Source of the DNA: Jannaschia sp. M317
GTDB lineage: Bacteria > Pseudomonadota > Alphaproteobacteria > Rhodobacterales > Rhodobacteraceae
Direction: 5' to 3'
Assembly: GCF_025141175.1 (NCBI RefSeq)
Contig: NZ_CP081155.1
Span: 530,001 to 594,000 of the forward strand
Length of the DNA: 64,000 nt
Every line of letters starts with the position of its first letter. The first letter of the stretch is position 1. The notes under the pieces were generated by a model. It was given only the letters and a program-made list of their open reading frames with translations. It was not told where the DNA came from and searched no databases. The translations under genes were made by a program, and so were the position numbers. Positions 27,246 through 37,601 of this stretch are shown one piece after another.

Positions 27246-30200
27246 TCATTCCGCCGGGATCGCCCCTGCTTCTTCGGACAGGGGAACCGGGATGTGGATC
27301 AGCATTTCCTTCGGGCAAACCTGCAGGAAGTTGCCGACCTCCGCCTCCCAATCCGACAGGATCAGGCGGGCCTTTCGGGATCCGGTTTCGGCGGCGTGAC
27401 GCTCCACCAGGGCGCGCAGCTGCGCTTCCCAATGGGCGACGGTCACGGGACAGGTCACCAGCGTTTCCATGTTCATCACCGGCGGGGCCTTGCCTTCCGG
27501 ATCATAGAGATACGCCATCCCGCCGGTCATGCCGGCGCCAAAGTTGGCCCCGATGCTGCCCAGGATCACGGCCACGCCGCCGGTCATGTATTCACAGCCG
27601 TTCGACCCGCAGCCCTCGATCACCACCGACGCGCCCGAGTTGCGCACCGCGAACCGTTCTCCCGCGCGGCCAGCCGCGAACAGAAACCCGTCGGTGGCCC
27701 CGTAAAGCACCGTGTTGCCGATGATGGTGTTTTCATCCGCCTTCAGAGGCGAATCCATCGTCGGTCGCACCACGACCGTGCCGCCCGACAGGCCCTTGCC
27801 CACATAGTCGTTGGCATCGCCCGACACTTCGATCTTCAAGCCCGGTGCCGCAAAGGCCCCCAGCGATTGCCCGGCGGACCCCTGCAGCTTCACCGTCAGG
27901 TGGTCGGGTTGCAGGCCATTGCGCATGCCGAACTGCGACACGATATGCGACGAGGTCCGCGTGCCCACGGTCCGCAGGGTGTTCTGCACCGCATAGGACA
28001 GCTGCATCTTTTCGCCGTCATTGAGGAAACGGGCTGCGTCCTTGACGATCTGCGCATCCAGCGTGTCGGGCACGGCATTGCGCGGCTTGGTGCGATCATA
28101 GGTGATCTTGTCCGCACCATCGACGGTGATCAGCAACGGGTTCAGGTCCAGATCGTCCAGATGGGCCGATCCGCGCGACACCTGCGTCAGCAGGTCTGCG
28201 CGCCCGATCACCTCATCCAGCGACCGCGCGCCGATCTCGGCCAGGATTTCGCGAACCTCCTGCGCGTAGAATGTGATGAGGTTCACGACCTTGTCCGCCG
28301 TGCCCGTGAACTTGGCGCGCAGCGCCTCGTCCTGGGTGCAGACGCCGACGGGGCAGGTGTTCGACTGACACTGCCGCACCATGATGCAGCCCATCGAAAT
28401 CAGCGCGGCGGTGCCGATGCCGTATTCCTCGGCCCCCATCATCGCGGCCATGACGATGTCGCGCCCGGTCCGCAGGCCGCCATCGGTGCGCAGGGTCACG
28501 CGTTCGCGCAACTTGTTCATCGCCAGAACCTGATGCGCCTCGGTCAGGCCCATCTCCCACGGCAGACCCGCGTATTTGATCGACGTCGCGGGCGATGCGC
28601 CGGTGCCGCCGTTGTGCCCAGAGATCAGGATGACGTCGGCCTTGGCCTTGGCCACGCCGGCGGCAATCGTACCCACGCCCGAGCTTGCCACCAACTTCAC
28701 CGTCACCTTGCAGCGCGGGTTGATCTGCTTGAGGTCGTAGATCAGCTGCGCCAGGTCCTCGATCGAATAGATGTCGTGGTGCGGCGGGGGCGAGATCAGC
28801 GTCACGCCCTTGGTCGAATGCCGCAGCCGCGCGATCAGGTCGGTGACCTTCATGCCGGGCAACTGTCCACCTTCGCCGGGCTTGGCGCCCTGCGCGACCT
28901 TGATTTCCAACTCTTCGCAGTGGTTGAGGTATTCGGCGGTCACACCGAAGCGCCCCGACGCCACCTGCTTGATCTTGGCCGACGGGTTGTCGCCGTTCGG
29001 CTCGGGCACGAAATGCGCGGGATCTTCGCCGCCCTCACCGGAATCGGACTTTGCCCCGATCCGGTTCATCGCCACGTTGAGCAGTTTGTGCGCCTCAGGC
29101 GACAGCGCGCCCAGCGACATCCCAGGCGTCACGAACCGCTTGCGGATCGCGGTGATGCTCTCGACCTCTTCCAACGGCACCGGCTTGCCCAGCGGCTTGA
29201 CCGCCAGCAGGTCGCGCAGGTGGATCGGCTGGTTGGCGCGGATCGCGTGGCTGAACTGCTTCCAGATCTCATAGGATCCGCGGTCGCAGGCGGCCTGCAG
29301 CATGTGCATGGTCTGCGCTTCCCAGGCGTGCTTTTCGCCAGAACGGCGCGCCTTGTAGAAGCCGCCGATCGGCAGGACGTTGGACGTGGACGACAGCCAG
29401 CCGCGGGCGTGGACCTCCTCCACCTTCCTTTGCAGGCCATTGGTGCCGATGCCGGAAATCCGGCTCAGCATTCCGGGGAAGTAATCCGCGACCATGGCGC
29501 GCGACAGGCCCACCGCCTCGAAGTTGAGACCCCCGCGATAGGAGGAAATCACCGAGATCCCCATCTTCGCCATGATCTTCAACAAACCCGCGTCGATGGC
29601 GGCGCGATACTTGGCGACGGCCTCGGTCAGGGTGCAATCCAGCAGCCCCTTTTCGATCCGGTCGGCCAGGCTGTCCTGCGCCAGATAGGCGTTCACCGTG
29701 GTGGCACCACAACCGACGAGCACCGCAAAGTAATGCGGGTCGATACATTCCGCCGACCGCACGTTCAGCGAACAGAACGTCCGCAGCCCCTTGCGCGTCA
29801 GCCAGGAATGCACCGCGCTGGTGGCCAGGATCATCGGCATCGGCACGCGGTCCTCGGACTGCATGCGGTCGGTCAGAACAAGATGCCCCGCGCCGGACCG
29901 GACGGCATCCTCGGCCTCGGCCCGGATCCGTTCCAGGTTGGCTTTCAGTTGCCCGGCTTCGCCACCGGCAGGGAAGGTGCAGTCGATGGTCACGACGGAT
30001 TCGGCAAAATGCTCGAACATCGCCTGGAACTGGGCGTTGCCCACAAAGGGGCTGTCGAGCACCAGGATCTCGGTCTGGGACCCATCCTCGTCCAGCACGT
30101 TCTTGAGGTTCCCGAACCGCGTCTTCAGGCTCATCACCCGGAATTCGCGCAGACTATCGATGGGCGGGTTGGTCACCTGGCTGAACGCCTGCCGGAAGAA

Positions 30201-31787
30201 GTGCGACAGCGGGCGATACTTCTCGGACAGGACCGCCGAGGGCGTGTCATCACCCATGGACGCCAGCGTCTCTTTGCCGTCCTCGGCCATGGGGGCCAGG
30301 ATCTGCTCCAGCTCCTCGATGGAATAGCCGGCGGCGATCTGCCGCTTGCGCAGTTCCTCGCCGTTGTGGATCGCCGTCTCGGAGACGCCGCCGGTCACCT
30401 GCTCCAGGTCGGTGATCCGCTCCACCCAGTCGCCGAACGGATGCGCGCCCGCCAGCTTGTTCTTCAACTCGGTGTCGTGGAACAGGCGGCCCTCCTTCAT
30501 GTCGACCGCGATCATCTGGCCGGGGCCAAGCGCGCCCTTTTCGACCACGGTGCCCTCGTCGACGGGGACCATCCCCGCCTCGGATCCGGCAATCAGCAGG
30601 CCGTCACCGGTCACGGTATAGCGCATCGGGCGCAGGCCGTTGCGGTCCAGTCCGGCGCAGACCCAGCGCCCGTCGGTCATGGCCAGGGCAGCGGGGCCGT
30701 CCCACGGCTCCATCACGGCGTTGCAATAGGCATACATGTCGCGCCAGGCATCCGGCAGTTCAACCGCGGCCTGCGACCACGATTCGGGGACCAGCATCGT
30801 CTTGGCCATGGGCGCATTGCGCCCGGCGCGCACCAGCACCTCGAACACGGAATCAAGCGCGGCCGAATCCGACGACCCCTTTGGAATGATCGGCTTGATG
30901 TCCGCGGCGTTGTCCCCAAAGGCCGACGAGGCCATGCGGATCTCGTGGCTCTTCATCCAGTTGACGTTGCCCTTGAGCGTGTTGATCTCGCCGTTGTGCG
31001 CCAGCATGCGGAACGGCTGCGCCAACCACCACTGCGGGAAGGTGTTGGTGGAATAGCGCTGGTGATAGATCGCAAAGGCGCTCTCGAACCGCTCATCCTT
31101 GAGGTCGGGATAGAATTCCGCGACCTGCTCGGCCAGCATCATGCCCTTGTAGATGATCGACCGGCACGACAACGACGCCAGGTATAGGCCCGGAATCTGG
31201 GCTGCGATCGCGGCCTTTTCGATCCGGCGCCGGATCACGTAAAGATCGCGCTCAAAGGCTTCGTCGTCGACGCCCTTGACGTTGGAAATCAGGATCTGCT
31301 CGATCTCGGGCCGGGTGGCGTTGGCCTTTTCGCCCAGCACGTCGATGTTCACCGGCACATGCCGCCAGCCATAGATGTAATAGCCCATCCGCAGGACTTC
31401 CGTTTCCACGATCGTCCGGCAGGTTTCCTGCCCGCCGAAATCATTGCGCGGCAGGAACACCTGGCCCACGGCCAGCAATTGATCGGCGTGCGGCTCGTGC
31501 CCGGTGCGGCGGACCTGATCGTAGAAGAACTTGACCGGAATCTCGACGTGGATGCCCGCGCCGTCACCGGTCTTGCCGTCGGCATCCACCGCGCCCCGGT
31601 GCCAGATCGCCTTGAGCGCGTTGATCCCGGCCTCGACAACCTTGCGGGACTTGCGCCCGTTGATGTCCACGACCAGCCCGACCCCACAGGAGGAATGCTC
31701 GGATTCCTGGTGGTACAGGCTCGTGCCCTCCAGCTTGGTGCGCATCTCGACCTGCTGGCGTTCCCATTCGGTAAAATAGTGGGTCAT
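27246..31787 (-). CDS. gltB: Glutamate synthase (NADPH) large subunit
   Basis: 1513 residues. HSSCGVGLV places Cys34 as the N-terminal nucleophile of the glutamine amidotransferase domain after propeptide removal. The FMN-binding synthase domain is mid-protein, with LISPPPHHDIYSIEDLAQL and SGHNGGTGASPATSIK. The Cys pattern in CIMVRQCQSNTCPVGVC binds the [3Fe-4S] cluster. A C-terminal beta-helix GXGXG domain ends the protein. It makes two glutamates from glutamine and 2-oxoglutarate with the GltD partner. An alpha/beta hydrolase gene separates it from gltD on the same strand. Confidence 0.97.
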   Translation of the reverse strand: MTHYFTEWERQQVEMRTKLEGTSLYHQESEHSSCGVGLVVDINGRKSRKVVEAGINALKAIWHRGAVDADGKTGDGAGIHVEIPVKFFYDQVRRTGHEPHADQLLAVGQVFLPRNDFGGQETCRTIVETEVLRMGYYIYGWRHVPVNIDVLGEKANATRPEIEQILISNVKGVDDEAFERDLYVIRRRIEKAAIAAQIPGLYLASLSCRSIIYKGMMLAEQVAEFYPDLKDERFESAFAIYHQRYSTNTFPQWWLAQPFRMLAHNGEINTLKGNVNWMKSHEIRMASSAFGDNAADIKPIIPKGSSDSAALDSVFEVLVRAGRNAPMAKTMLVPESWSQAAVELPDAWRDMYAYCNAVMEPWDGPAALAMTDGRWVCAGLDRNGLRPMRYTVTGDGLLIAGSEAGMVPVDEGTVVEKGALGPGQMIAVDMKEGRLFHDTELKNKLAGAHPFGDWVERITDLEQVTGGVSETAIHNGEELRKRQIAAGYSIEELEQILAPMAEDGKETLASMGDDTPSAVLSEKYRPLSHFFRQAFSQVTNPPIDSLREFRVMSLKTRFGNLKNVLDEDGSQTEILVLDSPFVGNAQFQAMFEHFAESVVTIDCTFPAGGEAGQLKANLERIRAEAEDAVRSGAGHLVLTDRMQSEDRVPMPMILATSAVHSWLTRKGLRTFCSLNVRSAECIDPHYFAVLVGCGATTVNAYLAQDSLADRIEKGLLDCTLTEAVAKYRAAIDAGLLKIMAKMGISVISSYRGGLNFEAVGLSRAMVADYFPGMLSRISGIGTNGLQRKVEEVHARGWLSSTSNVLPIGGFYKARRSGEKHAWEAQTMHMLQAACDRGSYEIWKQFSHAIRANQPIHLRDLLAVKPLGKPVPLEEVESITAIRKRFVTPGMSLGALSPEAHKLLNVAMNRIGAKSDSGEGGEDPAHFVPEPNGDNPSAKIKQVASGRFGVTAEYLNHCEELEIKVAQGAKPGEGGQLPGMKVTDLIARLRHSTKGVTLISPPPHHDIYSIEDLAQLIYDLKQINPRCKVTVKLVASSGVGTIAAGVAKAKADVILISGHNGGTGASPATSIKYAGLPWEMGLTEAHQVLAMNKLRERVTLRTDGGLRTGRDIVMAAMMGAEEYGIGTAALISMGCIMVRQCQSNTCPVGVCTQDEALRAKFTGTADKVVNLITFYAQEVREILAEIGARSLDEVIGRADLLTQVSRGSAHLDDLDLNPLLITVDGADKITYDRTKPRNAVPDTLDAQIVKDAARFLNDGEKMQLSYAVQNTLRTVGTRTSSHIVSQFGMRNGLQPDHLTVKLQGSAGQSLGAFAAPGLKIEVSGDANDYVGKGLSGGTVVVRPTMDSPLKADENTIIGNTVLYGATDGFLFAAGRAGERFAVRNSGASVVIEGCGSNGCEYMTGGVAVILGSIGANFGAGMTGGMAYLYDPEGKAPPVMNMETLVTCPVTVAHWEAQLRALVERHAAETGSRKARLILSDWEAEVGNFLQVCPKEMLIHIPVPLSEEAGAIPAE

Positions 31788-31799
31788 GTCGATACTCCG

Positions 31800-32507
31800 T
31801 CAGGCCGCCGCATTGGCGTAGGTGTCATAGAGCGCGTCGATCCGGGGGTGATCGCCCCGGAGCGACGCGGAAATCACGTCTTTCAGAAGGCCCGCGTCCT
31901 TCAGGCTGCGGGCCAGATTGTGCCGCCCGCGCGGCCAGACCCGCCGGTACAGGCGCGGGTGAACCGGCAGCCGGTCCAGATGCGCCACGTCCTGCGGCGC
32001 GTTGGACCCGGCGTGGGCCAGGTATTCGGTTTTCGTCCCGGCAATCGTGTCACCGATGCAGGGCACGGGCAGCGGTCCCCAGACGGTCGCGACGTCCGGC
32101 CAACGCACATCGTCCAGCAGATGTTTGTCCATCGTGACCTGAGGCGCAAAGGCGACCGCGCGCCGCACCTCCAGGTCGCGGGCCAGCAGCAATGCGCCAT
32201 ACCCACCCATGGAATTGCCAAGGCTCAGCACCTCGTCCACCCGTTCCGCGTCGCAGACATCCTCGACCATCTCGACAATCCGCGACCACAGGCCCGGGGC
32301 GGCGTACCAGGTCGCCCGACGGTCGGTCACGAACAGCACCTTGTTGGTCCCGCCCTCGGTCACCGAGCCCGCGAATTCGTCCAGCGATTCGCCGCCCACC
32401 GACAACTTCAACCCGGTGAAGACGACGACCAGACGCGACGACGACCCGGGCAACCAGCGGAGCGCCAGCGCCTCGTCGCGATAGATCGTCTGGATCGGCG
32501 TCATCAT
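31800..32507 (-). CDS. Alpha/beta-hydrolase-like protein between gltD and gltB
   Basis: 235 residues. SLGNSMGGYGALL is the nucleophile elbow (Gly-x-Ser-x-Gly variant) of the alpha/beta-hydrolase fold, preceded by LVVVFTGLKLS and VLFVTDRRATWY. A C-terminal HNLARSL could contribute the catalytic His. There is no signal peptide. It lies 12 bases upstream of gltB and 111 bases after gltD on the same strand, so it is probably cotranscribed. A link to glutamate synthesis is not known to me; substrate unknown. Confidence 0.78.
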   Translation of the reverse strand: MMTPIQTIYRDEALALRWLPGSSSRLVVVFTGLKLSVGGESLDEFAGSVTEGGTNKVLFVTDRRATWYAAPGLWSRIVEMVEDVCDAERVDEVLSLGNSMGGYGALLLARDLEVRRAVAFAPQVTMDKHLLDDVRWPDVATVWGPLPVPCIGDTIAGTKTEYLAHAGSNAPQDVAHLDRLPVHPRLYRRVWPRGRHNLARSLKDAGLLKDVISASLRGDHPRIDALYDTYANAAA

Positions 32508-32618
32508 GCGGATCGCGGTCTTTCGGGTTCAGGTCAGCAAAACTGACGTTTCGGGATCAAAGACGTCGGACCCGGATCCGACGTGGATCACCCCCGGATC
32601 ACCCGGAGGTTCTCAGGC

Positions 32619-34082
32619 TTATTCCGCGGCGATGACCGCGCCCTTGGCATCCAGCTTTTCCAGGATCGCCTCGGCCGCTTCGCGCCCATCGCGGATGGCC
32701 CAAACCACCAGCGACGCGCCGCGCACGATGTCGCCTACCGCATAGACCCCGTCCAGCGGCGTCTCGTGGGTGCGGAAATCGGCCTTCACGGTGCCCCAAC
32801 GGGTCACCTCCAGCTCTGGCTTGGACCACAGCGTCGGCAGATCCTCGGGCGAGAAACCCAGCGCCTTGATGACCAGATCGGCATCTTCGACGTAGTCGGC
32901 GCCCTCGATGATCTCGGGCGTCTGACGACCGGTGGCATCGGCTTCGCCCAGCTTCATACGCTGCACCTTGACGCCGCTGACGGCGGCACCGCCGGTCTTG
33001 GCCTCGGCCAGGGCGGCTTCGAACCCGGCGGGGGCTGTCAGCCAGATGAACTCGACGCCCTCTTCTTCGGCGTTCTGCGTTTCGCGCTGCGAACCGGGCA
33101 TGTTGGCACGGTCGCGACGGTACAGACACTTCACGCTGGTCGCGCCCTGGCGGATGGCGGTGCGGACGCAGTCCATCGCGGTGTCGCCGCCGCCAATGAC
33201 CACGACGCGCTTGCCCTCGGCGTCCAGGTCACCGTTGTCAAAGTCCGCGACCGCATCGCCAAAGCTCTTGCGGTTGGACGCGGTCAAATAGTCCAGCGCC
33301 CGCACAACGCCTTGGGCGTCCGCGTTGTCGCCGTCCAGTTCGCGCGACTTGTAGACACCGGTGGCGATGATGACGGCATCATGGGCGTCGCGGATTTCGT
33401 CGAAGGTGATGTCGGTGCCGACCTCGCAGTTCAGGCGGAAGGTCACGCCGCCCTCTTCGAGCTGCTGATTGCGCCGCTCGACGATGTCCTTCTCCAACTT
33501 GAAGCCGGGGATGCCGTACATCATCAACCCGCCGGAGCGGTCGTAGCGATCATAGACCGTCACCTGAACACCGGCACGGCGCAGCATATCCGCGGCGGCC
33601 AGACCACCGGGGCCGGCACCGATGATGCCGACGCTTTCGGCCCGTTCGGTGTGTGGCGCGATGGCAGGCACCCAACCCGCATCAAAGGCGGTGTCCGTGA
33701 CGTATTTCTCGACCGCACCGATGGTGACGGTGCCGTGGCCCGATTGTTCGATCACGCAGTTGCCTTCACACAGGCGATCCTGCGGACAGATCCGGCCACA
33801 GATCTCCGGAAAGGTATTGGTGGCCTGGCTGATGTCGTAGGCTTCGCGCAGGCGGCCCTCGGCGGTCAGGCGCAGCCAATCGGGGATGTTGTTGTGCAGC
33901 GGGCAATGGCTCTGGCAGTAGGGCACGCCGCATTGGGAACAACGTCCGGCTTGCTCTGCCGCGCGTTCGGCGGCAAATTCGCGGTAGATCTCGCCAAAGT
34001 CATCGGTGCGCACCTCGGCATCCCGCTTTTCGGGGGTCTGCCGGTCCACGGTCACAAAGCGGAGCATCTTGTTCGAGGCCAT
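32619..34082 (-). CDS. gltD: Glutamate synthase (NADPH) small subunit
   Basis: 487 residues. The N-terminal cysteine-rich part CSQCGVPYCQSHCPLHN and CGRICPQDRLCEGNC binds two [4Fe-4S] clusters. FAD and NADPH sites follow with IGAGPGGLAAAD and VVIGGGDTAMDC. It feeds electrons from NADPH to GltB. The gene is first in the minus-strand unit gltD, hydrolase, gltB. The 209 bases upstream are shared with the divergent uppP gene and show no clear operator. Confidence 0.96.
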   Translation of the reverse strand: MASNKMLRFVTVDRQTPEKRDAEVRTDDFGEIYREFAAERAAEQAGRCSQCGVPYCQSHCPLHNNIPDWLRLTAEGRLREAYDISQATNTFPEICGRICPQDRLCEGNCVIEQSGHGTVTIGAVEKYVTDTAFDAGWVPAIAPHTERAESVGIIGAGPGGLAAADMLRRAGVQVTVYDRYDRSGGLMMYGIPGFKLEKDIVERRNQQLEEGGVTFRLNCEVGTDITFDEIRDAHDAVIIATGVYKSRELDGDNADAQGVVRALDYLTASNRKSFGDAVADFDNGDLDAEGKRVVVIGGGDTAMDCVRTAIRQGATSVKCLYRRDRANMPGSQRETQNAEEEGVEFIWLTAPAGFEAALAEAKTGGAAVSGVKVQRMKLGEADATGRQTPEIIEGADYVEDADLVIKALGFSPEDLPTLWSKPELEVTRWGTVKADFRTHETPLDGVYAVGDIVRGASLVVWAIRDGREAAEAILEKLDAKGAVIAAE

Positions 34083-34291
34083 CGGTCCCTCCTGGTAGGC
34101 GAAACCTCCTATACGAAAGGGAACGCCGGAGTAAAAGTCAGCAATGCTGACCTATTTGAACGTTTCTTGTGATAGTTGGGTGACATTTTTGGGCAATCCG
34201 CTGAAATTTAGGACCGATTCGGAATTATCATGCGGCTTCCCCTTCTGAACGGGGCTGTTCACACTGCGGAAAACAGACCGAATCGAGCATC

Positions 34292-35098
34292 ATGTCCCTC
34301 TGGCATCTCCTCCTCCTCGCCGCCTTGCAGGGCGTTACCGAATTCCTGCCGATCTCGTCTTCGGGTCACCTGATTCTGCTGCCCGCATTGACCGGGTTGG
34401 AGGATCAGGGGGCCTTCCTCGATGTTGCCGTCCACGTCGGCACGCTTGGGGCCGTTGTCGTCTATTTCCGGTCCGATGTCGCAGCCGCCTTGCAGGGCAC
34501 CGCGGGACTGCTGCGCGGCCGTTGGGGGCCGCAGGAACGGCTCGCCGCGGGATTGGCCATCGCCACTGTGCCCGTCGTCCTTGCGGGACTGGCCCTGAAA
34601 CTCACGATCGGGACCGATGTCCTCCGCTCTGTCACGTTGATCGGCTGGACGACGCTGCTGTTCGGGCTGCTTTTGTGGTGGTTCGACCGGCGGGGGACGC
34701 AGTCCAAGACCATCGCCGACTGGTCCCTGTCCGAGGCCATCAAGATGGGTCTCTGGCAGGCTGTCGCCCTGATTCCCGGCACGTCCCGGTCCGGCATCAC
34801 GATCACCGGCGCCCGCGCCATGGGGTATGACCGGTCCGAGGCCGCGCGGATCGCAATGCTGATGTCGATCCCGACGATCCTGGCCTCGGGCACGTTGCTG
34901 GCGCTGGAGGTGATCGGGGATGCGGACGCAGCGCTTGCACGCGACGGGGCCATTGCCGCTGGGTTCGCCTTTGTCGCCGCACTGGCCGCGCTGCACCTGA
35001 TGATGCGGCTGCTGCGCTCGGTCAGCTTTACGCCTTACGTCATCTACCGAATCATCCTGGGGTCGGCCCTTCTGATCTGGGCCTATTCCGCCGCATAG
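34292..35098 (+). CDS. uppP: Undecaprenyl-diphosphatase (UppP/BacA)
   Basis: 268 residues, hydrophobic throughout. QGVTEFLPISSSGHLIL at the N-terminus and IPGTSRSGITITGA mid-protein are the two family motifs that form the active site with Glu, Ser, Arg and His residues. It recycles undecaprenyl diphosphate to the monophosphate carrier used in peptidoglycan and glycan synthesis; overproduction gives bacitracin resistance in other bacteria. Its end overlaps the convergent MATE gene by 16 bases. Confidence 0.96.
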   Translation: MSLWHLLLLAALQGVTEFLPISSSGHLILLPALTGLEDQGAFLDVAVHVGTLGAVVVYFRSDVAAALQGTAGLLRGRWGPQERLAAGLAIATVPVVLAGLALKLTIGTDVLRSVTLIGWTTLLFGLLLWWFDRRGTQSKTIADWSLSEAIKMGLWQAVALIPGTSRSGITITGARAMGYDRSEAARIAMLMSIPTILASGTLLALEVIGDADAALARDGAIAAGFAFVAALAALHLMMRLLRSVSFTPYVIYRIILGSALLIWAYSAA

Positions 35099-36477
35099 GC
35101 CGGCAACCGCCGCGCCGCGCCAATGACCCCCGGCAGATCCCTGGACAGCAACCCGGTCGCCCGCCCGGCCACCAGGACAGCCCAGGCCCCGAACAGGTTC
35201 GCCACGACCGCAGCCCCCAGAATGCCGGGATAGCCGAACACCATCACGCCGCCCCAGGCCAACGGGACATAGATCGCCAGCACCCGTGCCAGCGACAGGC
35301 CCATGGCATAGCCCGACCGCGAAATCGCATTCAGCGACGCATTCCCCGTCACCAACATGCCAAAGCCGAACAGCGACCAACCAACGACCCGCAGGTACAG
35401 CGCGGCCGCTTCCGTGCTGTCTTCGCCTGCGCCAAAGGCCGCAGCGATGGGCACGGCAAACAGCGTCAGCACCACCGCAACCGCCAGCCCATAGCCGACC
35501 GCGAACCACAGACAAAGGCGCAGCGCCAGCTGCGCACGCTCGCTCTTTTGCGCGCCCCAGTTCTGGCCGACCACGGGGCCGATCCCGGCGGACAACGCCA
35601 GCAGGGGCACGGCCAGCACGCTTTCCACCCGCGTCGCCGCGCCAAAACCGCCGACTGCCGCCGTGCCCACCGTCGCCACCGCCGCCGTCACCAACGCCAT
35701 CCCCGCCGGATTGATCGCATTGGAGGTCGCCGCCGGGGCCCCGATTGACGCCACCGCGCGGGCGTTCCGCCACAGATCGCGCATCGGCGCTTCGCAGGGT
35801 TTCAGAATACCATCCCGCCACGCCAGCCAGAAAGCGACGACAGATCCCGTCAACATCGCCACCAGCGTTCCCAGCGCCGCGCCCGCGACGCCCATTTCCG
35901 GCGCCGGACCCAGGCCCAGGATGAACACCGGTGTCGTGCCGACGTTCACCAAGGCCGAGGCCATCATCACCACGGCAGAGGTCGTGCCATTGCCATGCGC
36001 CCGAAACACCGCGTTGATCAGCATCATCGACACGAGAAACGGAAAGGCCATTGCCCAGATCGGCGTGTAGCGCAGGGCGGCGTCCAACACCGCGCCCTCG
36101 GCCCCCAATGCCGCGAAAAGCGGTTTGTCGAGCAGCCAGAAGATCAGCGAAGCCAACGACGCAAGCACCAGACCCAGGCCCAGCGCATGAAGCCCTCGGC
36201 GCGTGACGTCATCATCGCTGTCGCGGCGGCCAATCGCCTGGGAGATGATCGCGCTCGACCCCGCGGACAGCCCAACCGACAGCGAGGCGATGGCCGTCGT
36301 CACCGGATAGACAAAGCCCACCGCCGCCAGCGCCTCGGGCGAGATCTTGGCCAGGAAATAGGCGTCCACCAGACCCGTGGAGATTACGGCCAGAATGCCC
36401 AGCATCATCGGCAGGGACATCACGGCAATGGCCTTCCAGACCGGGCCTTCCGTCAGATCGCGTCCGCCTTTGGCCAT
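35083..36477 (-). CDS. MATE-family efflux transporter
   Basis: 464 residues from ATG 36477. About twelve membrane helices are visible as two similar halves, with GLVDAYFLAKISPEALAAVG and later AVGGFGAATRVESVLAVPLL in equivalent positions. GSSAIISQAIGRRD is a conserved loop. MATE proteins export cationic drugs or metabolites by sodium or proton antiport; the substrate cannot be assigned. It sits 50 bases after the NDUFA9-like gene on the same strand and may be cotranscribed. Confidence 0.92.
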   Translation of the reverse strand: MAKGGRDLTEGPVWKAIAVMSLPMMLGILAVISTGLVDAYFLAKISPEALAAVGFVYPVTTAIASLSVGLSAGSSAIISQAIGRRDSDDDVTRRGLHALGLGLVLASLASLIFWLLDKPLFAALGAEGAVLDAALRYTPIWAMAFPFLVSMMLINAVFRAHGNGTTSAVVMMASALVNVGTTPVFILGLGPAPEMGVAGAALGTLVAMLTGSVVAFWLAWRDGILKPCEAPMRDLWRNARAVASIGAPAATSNAINPAGMALVTAAVATVGTAAVGGFGAATRVESVLAVPLLALSAGIGPVVGQNWGAQKSERAQLALRLCLWFAVGYGLAVAVVLTLFAVPIAAAFGAGEDSTEAAALYLRVVGWSLFGFGMLVTGNASLNAISRSGYAMGLSLARVLAIYVPLAWGGVMVFGYPGILGAAVVANLFGAWAVLVAGRATGLLSRDLPGVIGAARRLPAYAAE

Positions 36478-36527
36478 GCCCCGTCCCCTTCGCTCGTCAC
36501 CGAACCCGTCAGGGCGGGCATGGTTCC

Positions 36528-37511
36528 TCAGGTCTTCAGGTTGCGGGCGCTTTCCTTGATCTCGGAATACTGGCCCGAGGGACGGAACCGCCACAGATAG
36601 TCCGGCAGCACCGCGTCCAATGTGGTGGGCCGGATGCCCAAGGCTTCGAACCCCGGCAGGGTGCCGGTGACGACATTGTCCTGCGCCAGGTTGCGGACCT
36701 GATCCTGGGTCAGCGTGCCGTTGTGCAGCAGACCCGCGGTCACCGTCTGCGCCAGATCCAGCCCCCAGGCCAGAACCCGCGCGACAACGAACGGCACCGG
36801 CAGCAGCAGCGCGCGACGGCGCACCACATCCAGCATCAGACGCATCAGATCCCTGAAGCTGTGCACGTCGGGGCCGCCCAGCTCGTAGATGCCGCCGGGG
36901 GCCTGACCGGTGACGCCCTGCACGGCTGCGGCGGCGACGTCGTCGACAAACACGGGTTGGAACTTCGTCGCGCCCCCCACGACCGGAATCACCTTCGGCA
37001 TCCGGGCCATGCCGGCGAACCGGTTGAAGAAGTCATCCTCGGGCCCAAACACGATCGAGGGGCGCAGGATCATCGCGCCCGGCATATGGGCCAGAACGGC
37101 GGCCTCCCCCTCGGCCTTGGTGCGGGCATAATCGCTCTCGCTTTCGGCATCCGCGCCGATGGCCGAGATCTGAACCATACGCGCGACGCCCATGGCGGAG
37201 GCGATCCGGGCGATGCGGCCCGGTGCCTCGGCCTGGACGGCGTCGAACTTGTTCTTGCCGCTTTCGGCCAGGATGCCGACGCAGTTGACGACGGCATCCG
37301 CCCCCATCAGCGCCGCCTCGACGCTGGCGTCATCGCGGATGTTGGCAAAGACCGGCTCGACCTGACCGACAGACCCGTAGACGCGGACGAAATGCGCCTC
37401 GTTCGGGCGCCGCACGGCAACCCGCACCCGCCAGCCATCCTTGGCCATGCGACGCGCAATGTAGCGCCCGACGAATCCGGAACCGCCGAAGATGGTGACG
37501 AGCTTAGACAT
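36528..37511 (-). CDS. Complex I NDUFA9-like NAD(P)-binding protein
   Basis: 327 residues from ATG 37511. The start MSKLVTIFGGSGFVGRYIAR has the GxxGxxG dinucleotide motif; VVNCVGILAESGKNKFDAVQ and MVQISAIGADAESES are shared with mitochondrial NDUFA9 and its alphaproteobacterial relatives. The canonical YxxxK is seen as YARTK. These atypical SDRs are associated with respiratory complex I rather than acting as free enzymes. A basic N-terminus and lack of signal peptide place it on the cytoplasmic side. Confidence 0.88.
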   Translation of the reverse strand: MSKLVTIFGGSGFVGRYIARRMAKDGWRVRVAVRRPNEAHFVRVYGSVGQVEPVFANIRDDASVEAALMGADAVVNCVGILAESGKNKFDAVQAEAPGRIARIASAMGVARMVQISAIGADAESESDYARTKAEGEAAVLAHMPGAMILRPSIVFGPEDDFFNRFAGMARMPKVIPVVGGATKFQPVFVDDVAAAAVQGVTGQAPGGIYELGGPDVHSFRDLMRLMLDVVRRRALLLPVPFVVARVLAWGLDLAQTVTAGLLHNGTLTQDQVRNLAQDNVVTGTLPGFEALGIRPTTLDAVLPDYLWRFRPSGQYSEIKESARNLKT

Positions 37512-37601
37512 GATAGGACCCCTGGCTGGCCGTGATGCCCCTGCTTCTGCGGCACCCGGCACCGCGATTCAAGTGCGGCTGCCCCCGCAGCCGTGTCGAA
37601 G

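Noticed and set aside
26892..31187. A 1431-codon open frame antisense to gltB
   Set aside because: It has His/Arg/Gly-rich composition with no family motif and mirrors the codon bias of gltB, whose catalytic residues are all present on the other strand. It is a GC-rich antisense artefact.
32583..34172. A 529-codon open frame antisense to gltD
   Set aside because: gltD is complete with all Fe-S cysteines; the antisense frame follows from GC codon bias.
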